Shown here: positions 17,922-30,654 of the stretch, piece after piece | Numbering within the stretch: position 1 is the stretch's first letter | Layout of the letters: each line of letters opens with the position of its first letter | DNA from: Actinomycetes bacterium | GTDB taxonomy: Bacteria; Actinomycetota; Acidimicrobiia; Acidimicrobiales; Acidimicrobilacustridaceae | Direction of reading: 5' to 3' | DNA length: 64,000 bases | Assembly: GCA_029782145.1 (NCBI GenBank) | Contig: JAKOVH010000026.1 | Span: forward strand, 310,001-374,000 | Position numbers and translations under genes: made by a program | The notes under the pieces: model-generated | Seen by the model: the letters and a program-made list of their open reading frames with translations, nothing else | Databases searched by the model: none | What the model was told of the DNA's origin: nothing

Positions 17922-19069
17922 TGGCACCTCAGCGCGAGTGGTTCGAGAAGGACTACTACAAGATCCTCGGCGTGCCGGAGACGGCGAGCGCCAAGGAGAT
18001 CACGCGCGCCTACCGCAAGCTGGCCCGGGAGCTGCACCCCGACGCCAACCCCGACGACCCCACCGCCGAGGAGCGCTTCAAGGAGGTCTCGGCCGCCTAC
18101 GACGTCGTCGGCGACGAGGCCAAGCGCAAGGAGTACGACGAGGTCCGCAAGCTCGGCCCCCTCGGGGGGATGGGCTTCGGCGGGGCCCCCGGCGGAGCGG
18201 GGGCCGGCGGCTTCGGCCCCGGCGCCGGCAGCTTCAACTTCCAGGGCGCCGACCTCGGGGACCTGCTCGGCGGGCTCTTCGGCGGCGGGCGCCGGCGAGG
18301 CGGCGGGCCCGCTCGGGGCACCGGTCCCCAGCGCGGGAACGACCTCGAGGCCGAGCTGCACCTGCCGTTCCGCGAGGCCGTCGCCGGTGTCACCACGACC
18401 TTGCACCTCACGAGCGACATGCCGTGCGGGACCTGCCACGGCACCGGGGCCAAGCCGGGCACCGGCCCGGTCGTCTGCCAGAACTGCGGCGGCCGAGGCG
18501 TGCTCGACGACAACCAGGGGATGTTCTCGTTCTCCACGCCGTGCCCGGCGTGCGGCGGCGCCGGCACGGTCGTCACCGACCCGTGCCCCACGTGTCGCGG
18601 CTCGGGCATCGAACGCCGTCCCCGTGAGGTCAAGGTGCGCATCCCCGCCGGCGTCGACGACGCCCAGCGCATCCGGCTCAAGGGCCGGGGCGGGGCCGGG
18701 CGCAACGGCGGGCCCGCCGGCGACCTCTACGTGGTCGTGCACGTCGACCCCGACCCCGTGTTCGGGCGCGACGGCCGCAACCTCACCCTCACCGTGCCGG
18801 TCACCTTCGCCGAGGCCGCCCTGGGCACCCGGCTCACGGTCCCGACCCTCGACGGCGGCACCGTCACGCTCAAGATCCCGGCCGGCACCCCCACCGGCAA
18901 GGTCTTCCGGGTGAAGGGCCGCGGCGTCGAGGCCAAGAAGGGCACCGGCGACCTCCTGGTCAGCGTGCAGGTCGCGGTGCCGTCCCACCTCACCGACGAG
19001 CAGCGCCAAGCGGTGGAGGCGCTCGCCGCCACCCTGCCCGCCGCGCCACGACAGCACCTGGGGGTCTGA
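17921..19069 (+). CDS. dnaJ: chaperone protein DnaJ (Hsp40)
   Basis: A 382-residue type I Hsp40. The J domain covers residues 8-75 (DYYKILGV, with HPD in the stimulating loop), followed by a Gly/Phe-rich linker of about 60 residues. Next is a zinc-binding domain with four CxxCxGxG-type repeats (CGTCHGTG, CQNCGGRG, CPACGGAG, CPTCRGSG), and then the C-terminal peptide-binding domains. The GTG start overlaps the grpE stop (TAGTG). It delivers substrates to DnaK and stimulates its ATPase. Confidence 0.97.
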   Translation: MAPQREWFEKDYYKILGVPETASAKEITRAYRKLARELHPDANPDDPTAEERFKEVSAAYDVVGDEAKRKEYDEVRKLGPLGGMGFGGAPGGAGAGGFGPGAGSFNFQGADLGDLLGGLFGGGRRRGGGPARGTGPQRGNDLEAELHLPFREAVAGVTTTLHLTSDMPCGTCHGTGAKPGTGPVVCQNCGGRGVLDDNQGMFSFSTPCPACGGAGTVVTDPCPTCRGSGIERRPREVKVRIPAGVDDAQRIRLKGRGGAGRNGGPAGDLYVVVHVDPDPVFGRDGRNLTLTVPVTFAEAALGTRLTVPTLDGGTVTLKIPAGTPTGKVFRVKGRGVEAKKGTGDLLVSVQVAVPSHLTDEQRQAVEALAATLPAAPRQHLGV

Positions 19070-19072
19070 GCC

Positions 19073-19492
19073 ATGGCCGAGCCCGCCGAACCACGGACCC
19101 ACGTCCGGGCCGTCTACGTCATCTCGGTGGCGGCCGAGCTGGCCGGCGTGCACCCGCAGACCCTGCGGATCTACGAGCGCAAGGGACTGCTCGAGCCGGC
19201 CCGGACCTCGGGCGGCAGCCGCCGCTACAGCGAGGCCGACATCCAGCACCTGCGCCGGATCCAGTCCCTCACCGAAGAGGGCCTGAACCTCGTCGGCGTG
19301 AAGCGGGTGCTCGAGCTCGAGGCCCGCGTCGCCGAGCTGGAGGCCGAGCTGGCCCGGGTGCGGCTCGAGGCCGCCGATGCCGTCGCCGCCGCCCACCGCT
19401 CCTACCGCCGCGACATCGTCCCCGTGCGCCAGGCCGTGACCCGCTACGACGACGCCGCCCAGGTCCTCCGTCGCCTCGCCGGCCAGCAGTAG
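19073..19492 (+). CDS. hspR: heat-shock repressor HspR (MerR family)
   Basis: A 139-residue MerR-type repressor that uses DnaK as co-repressor in actinobacteria. The N-terminal winged helix reads [43 protein letters not shown], and a coiled coil ([21 protein letters not shown]) follows. It is the last gene of the dnaK operon, 3 nt after dnaJ, which is the standard place for hspR. Likely targets in the window are its own operon (HAIR-like site at 15422-15442) and clpB (inverted repeat at 19628-19656). Confidence 0.95.
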   Translation: MAEPAEPRTHVRAVYVISVAAELAGVHPQTLRIYERKGLLEPARTSGGSRRYSEADIQHLRRIQSLTEEGLNLVGVKRVLELEARVAELEAELARVRLEAADAVAAAHRSYRRDIVPVRQAVTRYDDAAQVLRRLAGQQ

Positions 19493-19550
19493 CCCCGCCC
19501 TCCCGATCTCTCCCTCCCCCCTCCGGCCTGCCATCCCCCGTCCTTCTTCG

Positions 19551-19599
19551 TTCTGGTGGAGGTTCTCCCCCCGAATCGGGGGGAGAACCTCCCCCAGAA
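19551..19599. repeat. interspersed palindrome family A, copy 1 (also terminator after hspR)
   Basis: Two 24-bp arms with one mismatch enclose a single base. The inner arms GAGGTTCTCCCCCCGA / TCGGGGGGAGAACCTC are perfect and the outer part is TTCTGGTG / CCCCAGAA. Related elements with the same TTCTGGTGGAG start occur at 36321-36376 and 40240-40292. Position between hspR and clpB suggests it may also end the dnaK operon. Confidence 0.75.
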
Positions 19600-19621
19600 G
19601 CGGCAGTTCGTGTCCCGATCC

Positions 19622-19649
19622 GGGAATCAAAGTTGACAATGGGATTGTT
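19622..19649 (+). promoter_or_regulatory. SigH/SigR-type promoter of clpB
   Basis: GGGAAT and GTT with a 19-nt spacer match the GGAAT-N18/19-GTT stress sigma consensus. The upstream CCGGGAAT block is identical to that of the dnaK promoter at 15396-15403. Confidence 0.6.
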
Positions 19650-19656
19650 AACTTTG
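19628..19656. promoter_or_regulatory. inverted repeat over the clpB promoter, candidate HspR operator
   Basis: CAAAGTTGACAAT and ATTGTTAACTTTG are 13-bp arms with one mismatched pair around GGG. The repeat covers the spacer and -10 GTT of the SigH-like promoter and contains TTGACA. At HAIR spacing the halves share only the TTGA/TTAA core with the HspR consensus, so it is either a diverged HAIR or another repressor's site. Confidence 0.5.
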
Positions 19657-19693
19657 GGGACCGACCCCTCGTCACAGGAGACCCGCCACCGAC

Positions 19694-23575
<3,882 letters not shown>

Positions 23576-23609
23576 ACGCCGTGGCGCCGCGACCCCGACG
23601 GGAGGACGG

Positions 23610-24863
23610 ATGAAGGTCTGCGTGGTCGGCTCGGGGGGGCGGGAGCACGCCCTCGCCACGGTGCTCGGTCGCCACCACGAGGTGGTCGTCACGCCGGGCA
23701 ACCCCGGCATCCCCGGGTCGGTCGACGCGCCGGCCACCGCCATCGAGGCCGACCTCTTCGTCATCGGTCCGGAGGCGCCGCTGGTGGCGGGCCTGTCCGA
23801 CGAGCTGCGGGCGATGGGCCGACCGGTCTTCGGTCCCGGGGCCGACGGGGCCCGGCTCGAGGGCTCCAAGGCATGGATGAAGGACGTGCTGCTCGCGGCC
23901 GGGGTGCCGACCGCCCGCCACGGGACCTTCACCGAGGCCGAGCCCGCCTTCGCCTTCCTCGACAGCCTCGACGGCCTCTACGTGGTCAAGACCGACGGAC
24001 TGGCCGCCGGCAAGGGCGTGGTGGTCACCGAGTCGCTCGCCGAGGCCCGCCGAGCGGTCACCGAGTACCTCTCGGGCGCCGCCTTCGGCGACGCCGGACG
24101 CACCCTCGTGATCGAGGAGGGCCTCACCGGCCCTGAGCTGTCCGTGCTCGCCGTCTGCGACGGCCGGCGGGCGGTCGCGCTGGCGCCGGCCCAGGACTTC
24201 AAGCGGGTGGGCGACGGCGACGCCGGGCCCAACACCGGAGGCATGGGCGCCTACTCGCCCGTCCCGGTCGCCACCGACGACGTGGTGACGATGGTGATGG
24301 ACCGGGCCGTGGCCCCGACCCTCGCCGCCCTGCGGGCGCGCGGCATCGACTACCGGGGCGTGCTCTACGCCGGCCTGATGCTCACGCCGGACGGCCCCAA
24401 GATGCTCGAGTACAATGTCCGCTTCGGCGACCCCGAGACGCAGGTGGTGCTCCCGCGGCTCACCAGCGACCTGGGCGAGCTCCTGGCGGCGGCGGCCGAG
24501 GGGGCGCTCGGCGAGCCCCCGACCTTCGACGACGGAGCCGCCGTCACCGTCGTGTGCGCCGCCGAGGGCTACCCGCGCGACGTTCGCACCGGCGACCGCA
24601 TCGAGGGCCTCGACGCGGCACGCGAGATCGAGGGTGTCAGCGTGTTCTGCGCCGGGGTCGGCGCCGGGCCTGACGGGGCGCTGGTCACCGCCGGCGGCCG
24701 CGTGCTCGCCGTCACCGGGCAGGGACCCGACCTCGCCGCGGCACGCGAGCGCGCCTACGCGGCCGTCGGCCGGATCTCCTGGCCGGGCATGCACCACCGC
24801 AACGACATCGCGTCGGGCGCCGTGGCCGACGCCGCCGGCCAGCACCCTGGCGGTCGCCCCTGA
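23610..24863 (+). CDS. purD: phosphoribosylamine--glycine ligase
   Basis: A 417-residue ATP-grasp enzyme for step 2 of purine synthesis, forming GAR from phosphoribosylamine and glycine. Visible blocks are [12 protein letters not shown] at the N-terminus, [34 protein letters not shown], and [15 protein letters not shown], the family signature. Length is typical. It starts 35 nt after purA with GGGAGG upstream. Confidence 0.97.
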   Translation: MKVCVVGSGGREHALATVLGRHHEVVVTPGNPGIPGSVDAPATAIEADLFVIGPEAPLVAGLSDELRAMGRPVFGPGADGARLEGSKAWMKDVLLAAGVPTARHGTFTEAEPAFAFLDSLDGLYVVKTDGLAAGKGVVVTESLAEARRAVTEYLSGAAFGDAGRTLVIEEGLTGPELSVLAVCDGRRAVALAPAQDFKRVGDGDAGPNTGGMGAYSPVPVATDDVVTMVMDRAVAPTLAALRARGIDYRGVLYAGLMLTPDGPKMLEYNVRFGDPETQVVLPRLTSDLGELLAAAAEGALGEPPTFDDGAAVTVVCAAEGYPRDVRTGDRIEGLDAAREIEGVSVFCAGVGAGPDGALVTAGGRVLAVTGQGPDLAAARERAYAAVGRISWPGMHHRNDIASGAVADAAGQHPGGRP

Positions 24864-24903
24864 GCGTGCCGGGCGAGCGACCACAGGGCGCAGCCGAGCG
24901 CCG

Positions 24904-24909
24904 TACAGT
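24904..24909 (+). promoter_or_regulatory. -10 element, leaderless promoter of purE
   Basis: TACAGT lies 7 nt before the purE ATG and there is no ribosome site, so a message beginning at the start codon is likely. Confidence 0.5.
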
Positions 24910-24916
24910 CGGCGCC

Positions 24917-25423
24917 ATGCACCTCGGAACTCGGACAGACGTGAGCGTCGGCGTGGTGATGGGCTCCACATCGGACTGGTCCACCATGCACGCCGCGGTC
25001 GACGTGCTCGAGGAGTTCGGGGTGCCCCACGAGGTGGGGGTGGTGTCGGCCCACCGCACCCCCGACCTGTTGTTCGAGTACGCCGAGGGGGCCGCAGCGC
25101 GGGGCCTGCGCGCGGTGATCGCCGGTGCCGGGGGTGCCGCCCACCTGCCCGGGATGCTGGCCGCCAAGACCACGGTGCCGGTGCTGGGGGTGCCCGTCCG
25201 TTCCTCGGCGCTGTCCGGTGTCGACTCCCTGTGCTCCATCGTGCAGATGCCGAGAGGGGTGCCGGTGGCCACGTTCGCCATCGGGGAGGCCGGTGCGGCG
25301 AACGCCGCGCTGTTCGCCGTCGCCATGCTCGGGCTCACCGACGAACCCCTCCGGGCGCGGCTCGAGGCGTTCAGGTCGCGGCAGTCGAAGGCAGCACTGG
25401 AGAGCCGCCTCCCTCCGGGCTGA
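24917..25423 (+). CDS. purE: N5-carboxyaminoimidazole ribonucleotide mutase (PurE class I)
   Basis: A 168-residue enzyme that converts N5-CAIR to CAIR. Motifs are [12 protein letters not shown], the SAHRTP signature and [16 protein letters not shown]. The pairing with a PurK gene marks it as class I. I chose the ATG at 24917, 7 nt after TACAGT, over an upstream ATG at 24866 that adds a non-conserved basic segment. Its last 53 nt overlap the 3' end of purK, which runs in the opposite direction, an unusual arrangement for a pair normally found as a purEK operon. Confidence 0.96.
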   Translation: MHLGTRTDVSVGVVMGSTSDWSTMHAAVDVLEEFGVPHEVGVVSAHRTPDLLFEYAEGAAARGLRAVIAGAGGAAHLPGMLAAKTTVPVLGVPVRSSALSGVDSLCSIVQMPRGVPVATFAIGEAGAANAALFAVAMLGLTDEPLRARLEAFRSRQSKAALESRLPPG

Positions 25424-26573
25424 CCCGGGCGGCGAGCAGCGCGAAGGCCTCGTCGGCGCGCTGGTGCAGGACGGCGGCCGACGCGCCCACCAGCGTGAAG
25501 TGGCCCATCTTGCGGCCGTGCCGAGGCGTCGCCTTGCCGTAGAGGTGCAGGTGGAGCTCCGGCATGGCCAGCAGCTCCGGCCACGCCGGCTCCCGCTCGC
25601 CCTCGGCGGTGAACCAGAGGTCGCCGAGCAGGTTCACCATCACGGCGTCACCGTGCGCGACCGCAGGCACCAGCGGGAGCCCGCAGAGGGTCCGGACCTG
25701 GTACTCGAACTGGCTGACGCTGTGGGCGTCGAGGGTCAGGTGGCCGCTGTTGTGCGGCCGCGGCGCCAGCTCGTTGACCAGCAGCTCCCCGTCGACGACG
25801 AAGAACTCCACGGCCAGGACGCCCACGTAGCCCAGCGCCTCGGCGATGCGCGAGGCGGTCGCCCGGGCCTGGGACGACAGCTGCGGCTCGGCGTCACCCA
25901 GCGACGCCCGGGCGAGGATGCCGCCCACGTGGACGGTCTGCACGGCGGCGAAGGTCTCGACGCTGCCGTGCGCGTCCCGGGCGAGCACGACCGCCATCTC
26001 CCCACTCAGCGGCACGAGCTTCTCGAGGACGCACGGTCTCGAGCCGAGCGACTCGAACGCCTGGCGGGCCTCCGTCACGTCTCCCGCCCGCACCTGGCCC
26101 TTGCCGTCGTAGCCCTCCCTGGCCGTCTTGAGCACGGCCGGGAAGAGGGCGGCGGGGACCTCGGCGAACCGGCTCACGTCGTCGATCGCCACGTAGGGGG
26201 CGGTGGCGAAGCCGTTGTCGTTCAGGAACCCCTTCTCTCGGGCCCGGTCCTGGCTGGGGGCGACGGCGTCGGGTCCGGGGCGCACCCGGGTGCGCTGCTC
26301 GAGGTACGCCAGGCTCTCGGTGGGCACGTTCTCGAACTCGGTCGTGACCGCCGCGCACCCGCCCGCCAGCTCGTCGTGGGCGCTGTGGTCGTCGTAGGCC
26401 GCCGCGATGTGGCGGTCGGCGACCCGGCCGGCGGGGCTGTCGGGGTCCGGGTCGAGCACCCAGGCCCGGTAGCCGAGGTCCTGGGCGGCGTGGACGAAGA
26501 ACCGCCCGAGCTGCCCGCCGCCCATCACACCGATCGTCGCGGGCGGGAGGATCTCGTCGGCGCCGTCGCTCAT
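25371..26573 (-). CDS. purK: N5-carboxyaminoimidazole ribonucleotide synthase
   Basis: A 400-residue ATP-grasp enzyme that carboxylates AIR with bicarbonate to N5-CAIR, the substrate of PurE. It starts [23 protein letters not shown] and has [36 protein letters not shown] and the C-terminal [17 protein letters not shown], all PurK blocks. It is on the opposite strand from purE and the two genes overlap tail to tail by 53 nt, so the C-terminal codons of each constrain the other. Transcripts from both would be complementary over this stretch. Confidence 0.97.
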   Translation of the reverse strand: MSDGADEILPPATIGVMGGGQLGRFFVHAAQDLGYRAWVLDPDPDSPAGRVADRHIAAAYDDHSAHDELAGGCAAVTTEFENVPTESLAYLEQRTRVRPGPDAVAPSQDRAREKGFLNDNGFATAPYVAIDDVSRFAEVPAALFPAVLKTAREGYDGKGQVRAGDVTEARQAFESLGSRPCVLEKLVPLSGEMAVVLARDAHGSVETFAAVQTVHVGGILARASLGDAEPQLSSQARATASRIAEALGYVGVLAVEFFVVDGELLVNELAPRPHNSGHLTLDAHSVSQFEYQVRTLCGLPLVPAVAHGDAVMVNLLGDLWFTAEGEREPAWPELLAMPELHLHLYGKATPRHGRKMGHFTLVGASAAVLHQRADEAFALLAARVSPEGGGSPVLPSTAAT

Positions 26574-26618
26574 GCGCCCAGACTCCCACGCGGGCCGTGG
26601 GTCAGCGTCCGTGGTCGC

Positions 26619-27095
26619 TCAGAACGGGACGACCTTGCTCTTCTTGCGGCCGAACAGCCCCAGCTTCGCCTTGTCCTTCGGGGCCGGCGGGGCCGGGGCT
26701 TGGGGGCGTCCCCCGGAGGGCACGTCCTCGAAGCTGGGGTAGGCCGGGTCGGTGTTCGGGTCCCGACCGTTCACCGGCAGGCTCCAGTCGATCTCGGTGA
26801 CCGGTTCGGGCGTCGCCGCCACCTGGCGGGCGATGCGCCGGGCCTCCTTCTCGCGCCGACGCAGCTCCTTCTTGGCCATGGCCGGCGCCCGACCGGCGTT
26901 CGAACGGACCCCCGAGGCCGACAGCGCGCACGGCACGCAGAACGGTGGCTGCGACTCGCCGAAGGAGTACACGAGGCACTCCCCGCAGAACACGTTGCCG
27001 CACTGACGGCAACGATCGATCGCCGCTTCGAACTGGTGCCGCACGCAGCGCTCGTCGAGCGGGCTGCGGCGGTGGGCGGCGTGGTGGTCGGCCAT
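26619..27095 (-). CDS. B-box/zinc-ribbon-like protein of unknown function
   Basis: A 158-residue protein not recognised as a named family. The N-terminal 60 residues carry a metal-binding pattern in the style of B-box fingers: CVRH, CRQCGNVFCGEC, then FCVPC. A highly basic segment KKELRRREKEARRIARQ follows, then a Pro-rich, low-complexity C-terminus ending in LFGRKKSKVVPF. No membrane segment or signal is present. It lies 45 nt upstream of purK on the same strand and diverges from purB, with a 40-bp imperfect inverted repeat between the two starts. Protein or nucleic-acid binding through zinc is plausible. A link to purine synthesis is only positional. Confidence 0.72.
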   Translation of the reverse strand: MADHHAAHRRSPLDERCVRHQFEAAIDRCRQCGNVFCGECLVYSFGESQPPFCVPCALSASGVRSNAGRAPAMAKKELRRREKEARRIARQVAATPEPVTEIDWSLPVNGRDPNTDPAYPSFEDVPSGGRPQAPAPPAPKDKAKLGLFGRKKSKVVPF

Positions 27096-27098
27096 GGC

Positions 27099-27138
27099 AG
27101 AGAGGGGACACGCCGCAGGCGCGGATGTCTCCCTCTCT
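27099..27138. promoter_or_regulatory. imperfect inverted repeat between the zinc-finger gene and purB
   Basis: AGAGAGGGGACA and TGTCTCCCTCTCT are near-complementary arms with one bulged base around a 15-nt loop. The element starts 4 nt upstream of the zinc-finger gene's ATG and is about 95 nt upstream of purB, so it could regulate either. Confidence 0.35.
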
Positions 27139-27232
27139 CGTCGGCCGATCGGGGCCGTTGCTTTACCCTGGCAAACGTCCCGATCTGCCGGCCGACCGTG
27201 GCGTGCCGTGGGTCACAGCCGAGGAGGAACCG

Positions 27233-28663
27233 ATGCCCCGCACGAGCGTGCCCAACGTGCTCGCCGCCCGCTACGCCAGCACCGACATGGCCCGGCTCTG
27301 GTCCCCCGAGCACAAGGTGGTCCTCGAGCGCGAGCTGTGGCTCGCCGTGCTGGAGGCCCAGCGCGATCTCGGTGTGGCCGTGCCGCAGGAGGCCCTGGAG
27401 GCGTACCGGAAGGTCCTCGAGCAGGTCGACCTCGAGTCGATCGGGGCCCGGGAGCTGGTGACCCGCCACGACGTGAAGGCCCGCATCGACGAGTTCTGCG
27501 CCCTCGCCGGCCACGAGCACATCCACAAGGGGATGACCTCCCGGGACCTCACCGAGAACGTCGAGCAGCTCCAGGTGCGCCGGGCCCTGGTGCTGGTGCG
27601 AGGCCGGATGCTGGCGGCCCTGGCCCGCCTGGCCGAGCGGGCCGCCGAGCACGCCACGCTCGTGATGACCGGCCGCACCCACAACGTGCCGGCCCAGGCC
27701 ACCACCCTGGGCAAACGCTTCGCCAACGCGGGGGAGGAGCTGCTCCAGGCCCTGCACCGGGTCGACGACCTCCTCGCCCGCTACCCGTTGCGGGGCGTCA
27801 AGGGCCCGGTGGGCACGCAGCAGGACATGCTCGACCTGCTCGACGGGGACGTGGCGCGCCTCGACGAGCTCGAGCGGCGGATCGCCGGTCACCTGGGCTT
27901 CGAGGCGGTGCTCACCAGCGTCGGCCAGGTGTACCCCCGGTCGCTCGACCTCGACGTGGTCAGCGCGCTGGTGCAGGCCGCCGCCGGTCCCGCCGACCTC
28001 GCCCTCACCATCCGCCTGATGGCCGGCCAGGAGCTCGCCACCGAGGGGTTCCGACCCGGCCAGGTCGGCTCCTCGGCCATGCCCCACAAGATGAACAGCC
28101 GTAGCTGCGAGCGCATCGGCGGCTTCCTCACCATCCTGCGCGGCCACCTGACGATGGTCGGGGCGCTGGCCGGCGACCAGTGGAACGAAGGCGACGTGAG
28201 CTGCTCGGTGGTGCGGCGCGTCGCCCTGCCCGACGCCTTCCTGGCCGTCGACGGGCTGTTCGAGACCTTCCTCACCGTGCTCGCCGACTTCGGCGCCTAT
28301 CCCGCGGTGGTCGAGCGGGAGCTCCAGCGCTACCTGCCGTTCCTCTCCACCACCAAGGTCCTGATGGCCGCGGTGCGCCACGGCGTGGGGCGCGAGCAGG
28401 CCCACGAGGCGATCAAGCAGAGCGCAGTGGCCGCCGCCCTGCGCCTGCGCGAGGAGGGCGCGGAGGGCAACGACCTGCTCGACCGGCTGGCCGCCGACGA
28501 ACGCCTCGGCCTCGACCCGGACGAGCTGGCCGGGGTGCTCGCCCGGCCGCTGGACTTCGTCGGCACCGCCCCGCAGCAGGTGGGGGCCTTCGTCGCCACC
28601 GTCGAGGAGCTCGTGGCCGCGGACCCCATGGCGGCCGGGTACCGTCCGGGCGACATCCTCTGA
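27233..28663 (+). CDS. purB: adenylosuccinate lyase
   Basis: A 476-residue enzyme used twice in purine synthesis, splitting SAICAR and adenylosuccinate. The family signature GSSAMPHKMNSRSCERI is present, and the catalytic histidine is in TGRTHNVPAQATT. Length is normal. The ATG at 27233 has a strong GAGGAGGA site 4 nt upstream. A longer in-frame opening starting at 26945 would overlap the divergent zinc-finger gene and lacks support. purC follows after 50 nt. Confidence 0.97.
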   Translation: MPRTSVPNVLAARYASTDMARLWSPEHKVVLERELWLAVLEAQRDLGVAVPQEALEAYRKVLEQVDLESIGARELVTRHDVKARIDEFCALAGHEHIHKGMTSRDLTENVEQLQVRRALVLVRGRMLAALARLAERAAEHATLVMTGRTHNVPAQATTLGKRFANAGEELLQALHRVDDLLARYPLRGVKGPVGTQQDMLDLLDGDVARLDELERRIAGHLGFEAVLTSVGQVYPRSLDLDVVSALVQAAAGPADLALTIRLMAGQELATEGFRPGQVGSSAMPHKMNSRSCERIGGFLTILRGHLTMVGALAGDQWNEGDVSCSVVRRVALPDAFLAVDGLFETFLTVLADFGAYPAVVERELQRYLPFLSTTKVLMAAVRHGVGREQAHEAIKQSAVAAALRLREEGAEGNDLLDRLAADERLGLDPDELAGVLARPLDFVGTAPQQVGAFVATVEELVAADPMAAGYRPGDIL

Positions 28664-28713
28664 CGACCCGGCCGGGCCCTCGGGCGCCGGCCGCCGAGGC
28701 CGCGGGAGGCCAC

Positions 28714-29592
28714 GTGACGACCGATGGACTGCCGCACGTCTACTCGGGCAAGGTGCGCGACATCTACGACGCCGGCGACGGGCGCCTGCTCATGGTGACC
28801 TCCGACCGGTTGTCGGCCTTCGACGTGGTCATGGCCGAGCCCATCCCCCACAAGGGCCGGGTCCTCACCGCCATGTCGGCGTTCTGGTTCGAGCACCTCG
28901 CCGGCGTCGTCGGCAGCCATCTCGTCTCCACCCGCCTCGAGGACCTCCCCGAGCCCGCCCGCATCCCCGAGTGGGAGGGCCGGGTGATGCTGTGCGAGAA
29001 GGCGGAGATGCTGTCGATCGAGTGCATCGTGCGGGGCTACCTCACGGGGTCGGCCTGGAAGGAGTACTCCCGCAACGGCACGATGCACGGTGAGCCGTTG
29101 CCCGGCGGTCTGCTCGAGTCGTCGAAGCTGCCCGAGCCGGTGTTCACCCCCTCGACCAAGGCGGCCGAGGGCCACGACGAGAACATCTCCTTCGAGGCCG
29201 CCAGCGCCCTCATCGGCAACGACCTGGCCGAGCAGGTGCGCGACATCTCGCTCGAGCTCTACACCCGGGGCTCGGAGTGGGCCGCAGCGCGCGGCATCCT
29301 CATCGCCGACACCAAGTTCGAGCTGGGCCTGATCGACGGCGAGCTGGTGCTCGCCGACGAGGTCCTCACCCCGGACTCGTCGCGGTTCTGGCCGGCCGAC
29401 CGCTGGGAGCCCGGCACCACGCCGCCGTCATTCGACAAGCAGCCGGTGCGCGACTACCTCGACGACCTCGACTGGGACAAGCAGCCGCCGCCCCCGCCCC
29501 TCCCGCCCGAGGTCGTCAGCGCCACCAGCGCCCGCTACGTCGAGGCCTACGAGCGCATCACCGGCCGCTCCTTCGCCGACTGGCACGGCTGA
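28714..29592 (+). CDS. purC: phosphoribosylaminoimidazole-succinocarboxamide synthase
   Basis: A 292-residue SAICAR synthetase that adds aspartate to CAIR with ATP. Blocks are VYSGKVRDIYDAGDGRLLMV, TSDRLSAFDVVMAEPIPHKG, CIVRGYLTGSAWKEY and the signature IADTKFELGLIDGELVLADE. This is the longer actinobacterial form. The GTG at 28714 has CGGGAGG 4 nt upstream. A palindromic repeat lies between it and purS. Confidence 0.97.
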   Translation: MTTDGLPHVYSGKVRDIYDAGDGRLLMVTSDRLSAFDVVMAEPIPHKGRVLTAMSAFWFEHLAGVVGSHLVSTRLEDLPEPARIPEWEGRVMLCEKAEMLSIECIVRGYLTGSAWKEYSRNGTMHGEPLPGGLLESSKLPEPVFTPSTKAAEGHDENISFEAASALIGNDLAEQVRDISLELYTRGSEWAAARGILIADTKFELGLIDGELVLADEVLTPDSSRFWPADRWEPGTTPPSFDKQPVRDYLDDLDWDKQPPPPPLPPEVVSATSARYVEAYERITGRSFADWHG

Positions 29593-29627
29593 CCCGCCCG
29601 CCCCCCTTCGCCCGGACCCCCACCCCT

Positions 29628-29675
29628 TCGCTGGCTCGATCCATCACCTCATGAGGTCATCGATCGAGCCAGCGA
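29628..29675. repeat. interspersed palindrome family B, copy 1
   Basis: The layout is TCGCTGGCTCGATC, 5 nt, CCTCATGAGG, 5 nt, GATCGAGCCAGCGA. The outer 14-bp arms are perfect and the centre is itself a palindrome. A second copy with the same spacing is at 56694-56741, 27 kb away next to unrelated genes. This copy lies between purC and purS. Confidence 0.8.
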
Positions 29676-29727
29676 TGGCCGTTCGGGGGCGGTCGCTGCC
29701 ACCCAGGGGGTGTGGGATGATCGGGCC

Positions 29728-30000
29728 ATGATCTTCTCGGTGCACGTCGAGGTCCGGCTCCGCCCCGGCATCGCAGACCCGCAGGGGTCGACCATCGAGC
29801 GGGCCCTGCCGAGCCTCGGGTTCGACGGCGTCACCGGGGTGCGGGTCGGCAAGAGCATCCGCTTCACCGTCGAGGGCGCCGACGAGGCGTCCGCCCGGGC
29901 CGAGGTGGAGGACATGTGCCGGCGCTTCCTCACCAACCCGGTGATCGAGGACGCCGTCGTCGAGCTCACCGCCGCCGAGGCCGCGGGGGCGTCGTCGTGA
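29728..30000 (+). CDS. purS: phosphoribosylformylglycinamidine synthase subunit PurS
   Basis: A 90-residue small subunit of the three-part FGAM synthase (PurS, PurQ, PurL) that helps couple ammonia release to PurL. Conserved pieces are [39 protein letters not shown] and the C-terminal [14 protein letters not shown] chose the ATG at 29728; an in-frame start 18 nt upstream would add residues not seen in the family. The stop overlaps the purQ GTG by 4 nt (GTGA). Confidence 0.95.
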   Translation: MIFSVHVEVRLRPGIADPQGSTIERALPSLGFDGVTGVRVGKSIRFTVEGADEASARAEVEDMCRRFLTNPVIEDAVVELTAAEAAGASS

Positions 30001-30653
30001 GCCGACGGGTCGGCGTGGTGCTGTTCCCCGGCTCGAACTGCGAGCAGGACGTGCTCGAGGGGGTGTCGCTCGTCGAGGGCCAGCCCGAGGTGCTCTGGCA
30101 CGGCGACGCCACGGTGAAGGGCGTCGACTGCGTCGTGGTGCCCGGTGGCTTCGCCCACGGCGACTACCTGCGCCCCGGCGCCATCGCCCGGTTCTCGCCC
30201 GTGATGTCGGCCGTCGCCGAGTTCGCCGCCGGGGGAGGCCCGGTGATCGGCATCTGCAACGGCTTCCAGGTGCTCACCGAGGCGGGGCTGCTGCCCGGCG
30301 CCCTGCAGAAGAACCGAGGGCTGAAGTTCCTGTGCACCACCGTGCCCGTGCGGGTGGAGGCCACCGACACGCCGCTCACCCGTTCGGCCGACAAGGGCGC
30401 CGTGCTGCGCATCCCGGTCAACCACTTCGAGGGCAACTACACCTGCGACGACGACACCTTGGCTCGGCTGAACGCCGAGGAGCGGGTCGTGTTGCGCTAC
30501 GTCGAGAACCCCAACGGCTCCATCGACGACATCGCCGGGATCTGCAACGAGGCCCGCAACGTGGTGGGCCTCATGCCGCACCCGGAGCGGGCCGCCAGCG
30601 AGCTGCTCGGCTCGTCCGACGGCCTGCCCCTGCTGCGGTCGCTGGTGGCCTGA
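29997..30653 (+). CDS. purQ: phosphoribosylformylglycinamidine synthase subunit PurQ (glutaminase)
   Basis: A 218-residue class I glutamine amidotransferase that supplies ammonia to PurL. The nucleophile is Cys87 in GICNGFQVL, and the His-Glu pair lies in LMPHPERA near the C-terminus. It starts at a GTG inside the purS stop (GTGA), the standard coupled arrangement. purL is not directly next: a minus-strand gene of 139 codons is inserted between them. Confidence 0.97.
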   Translation: MSRRVGVVLFPGSNCEQDVLEGVSLVEGQPEVLWHGDATVKGVDCVVVPGGFAHGDYLRPGAIARFSPVMSAVAEFAAGGGPVIGICNGFQVLTEAGLLPGALQKNRGLKFLCTTVPVRVEATDTPLTRSADKGAVLRIPVNHFEGNYTCDDDTLARLNAEERVVLRYVENPNGSIDDIAGICNEARNVVGLMPHPERAASELLGSSDGLPLLRSLVA

Positions 30654-30654
30654 G

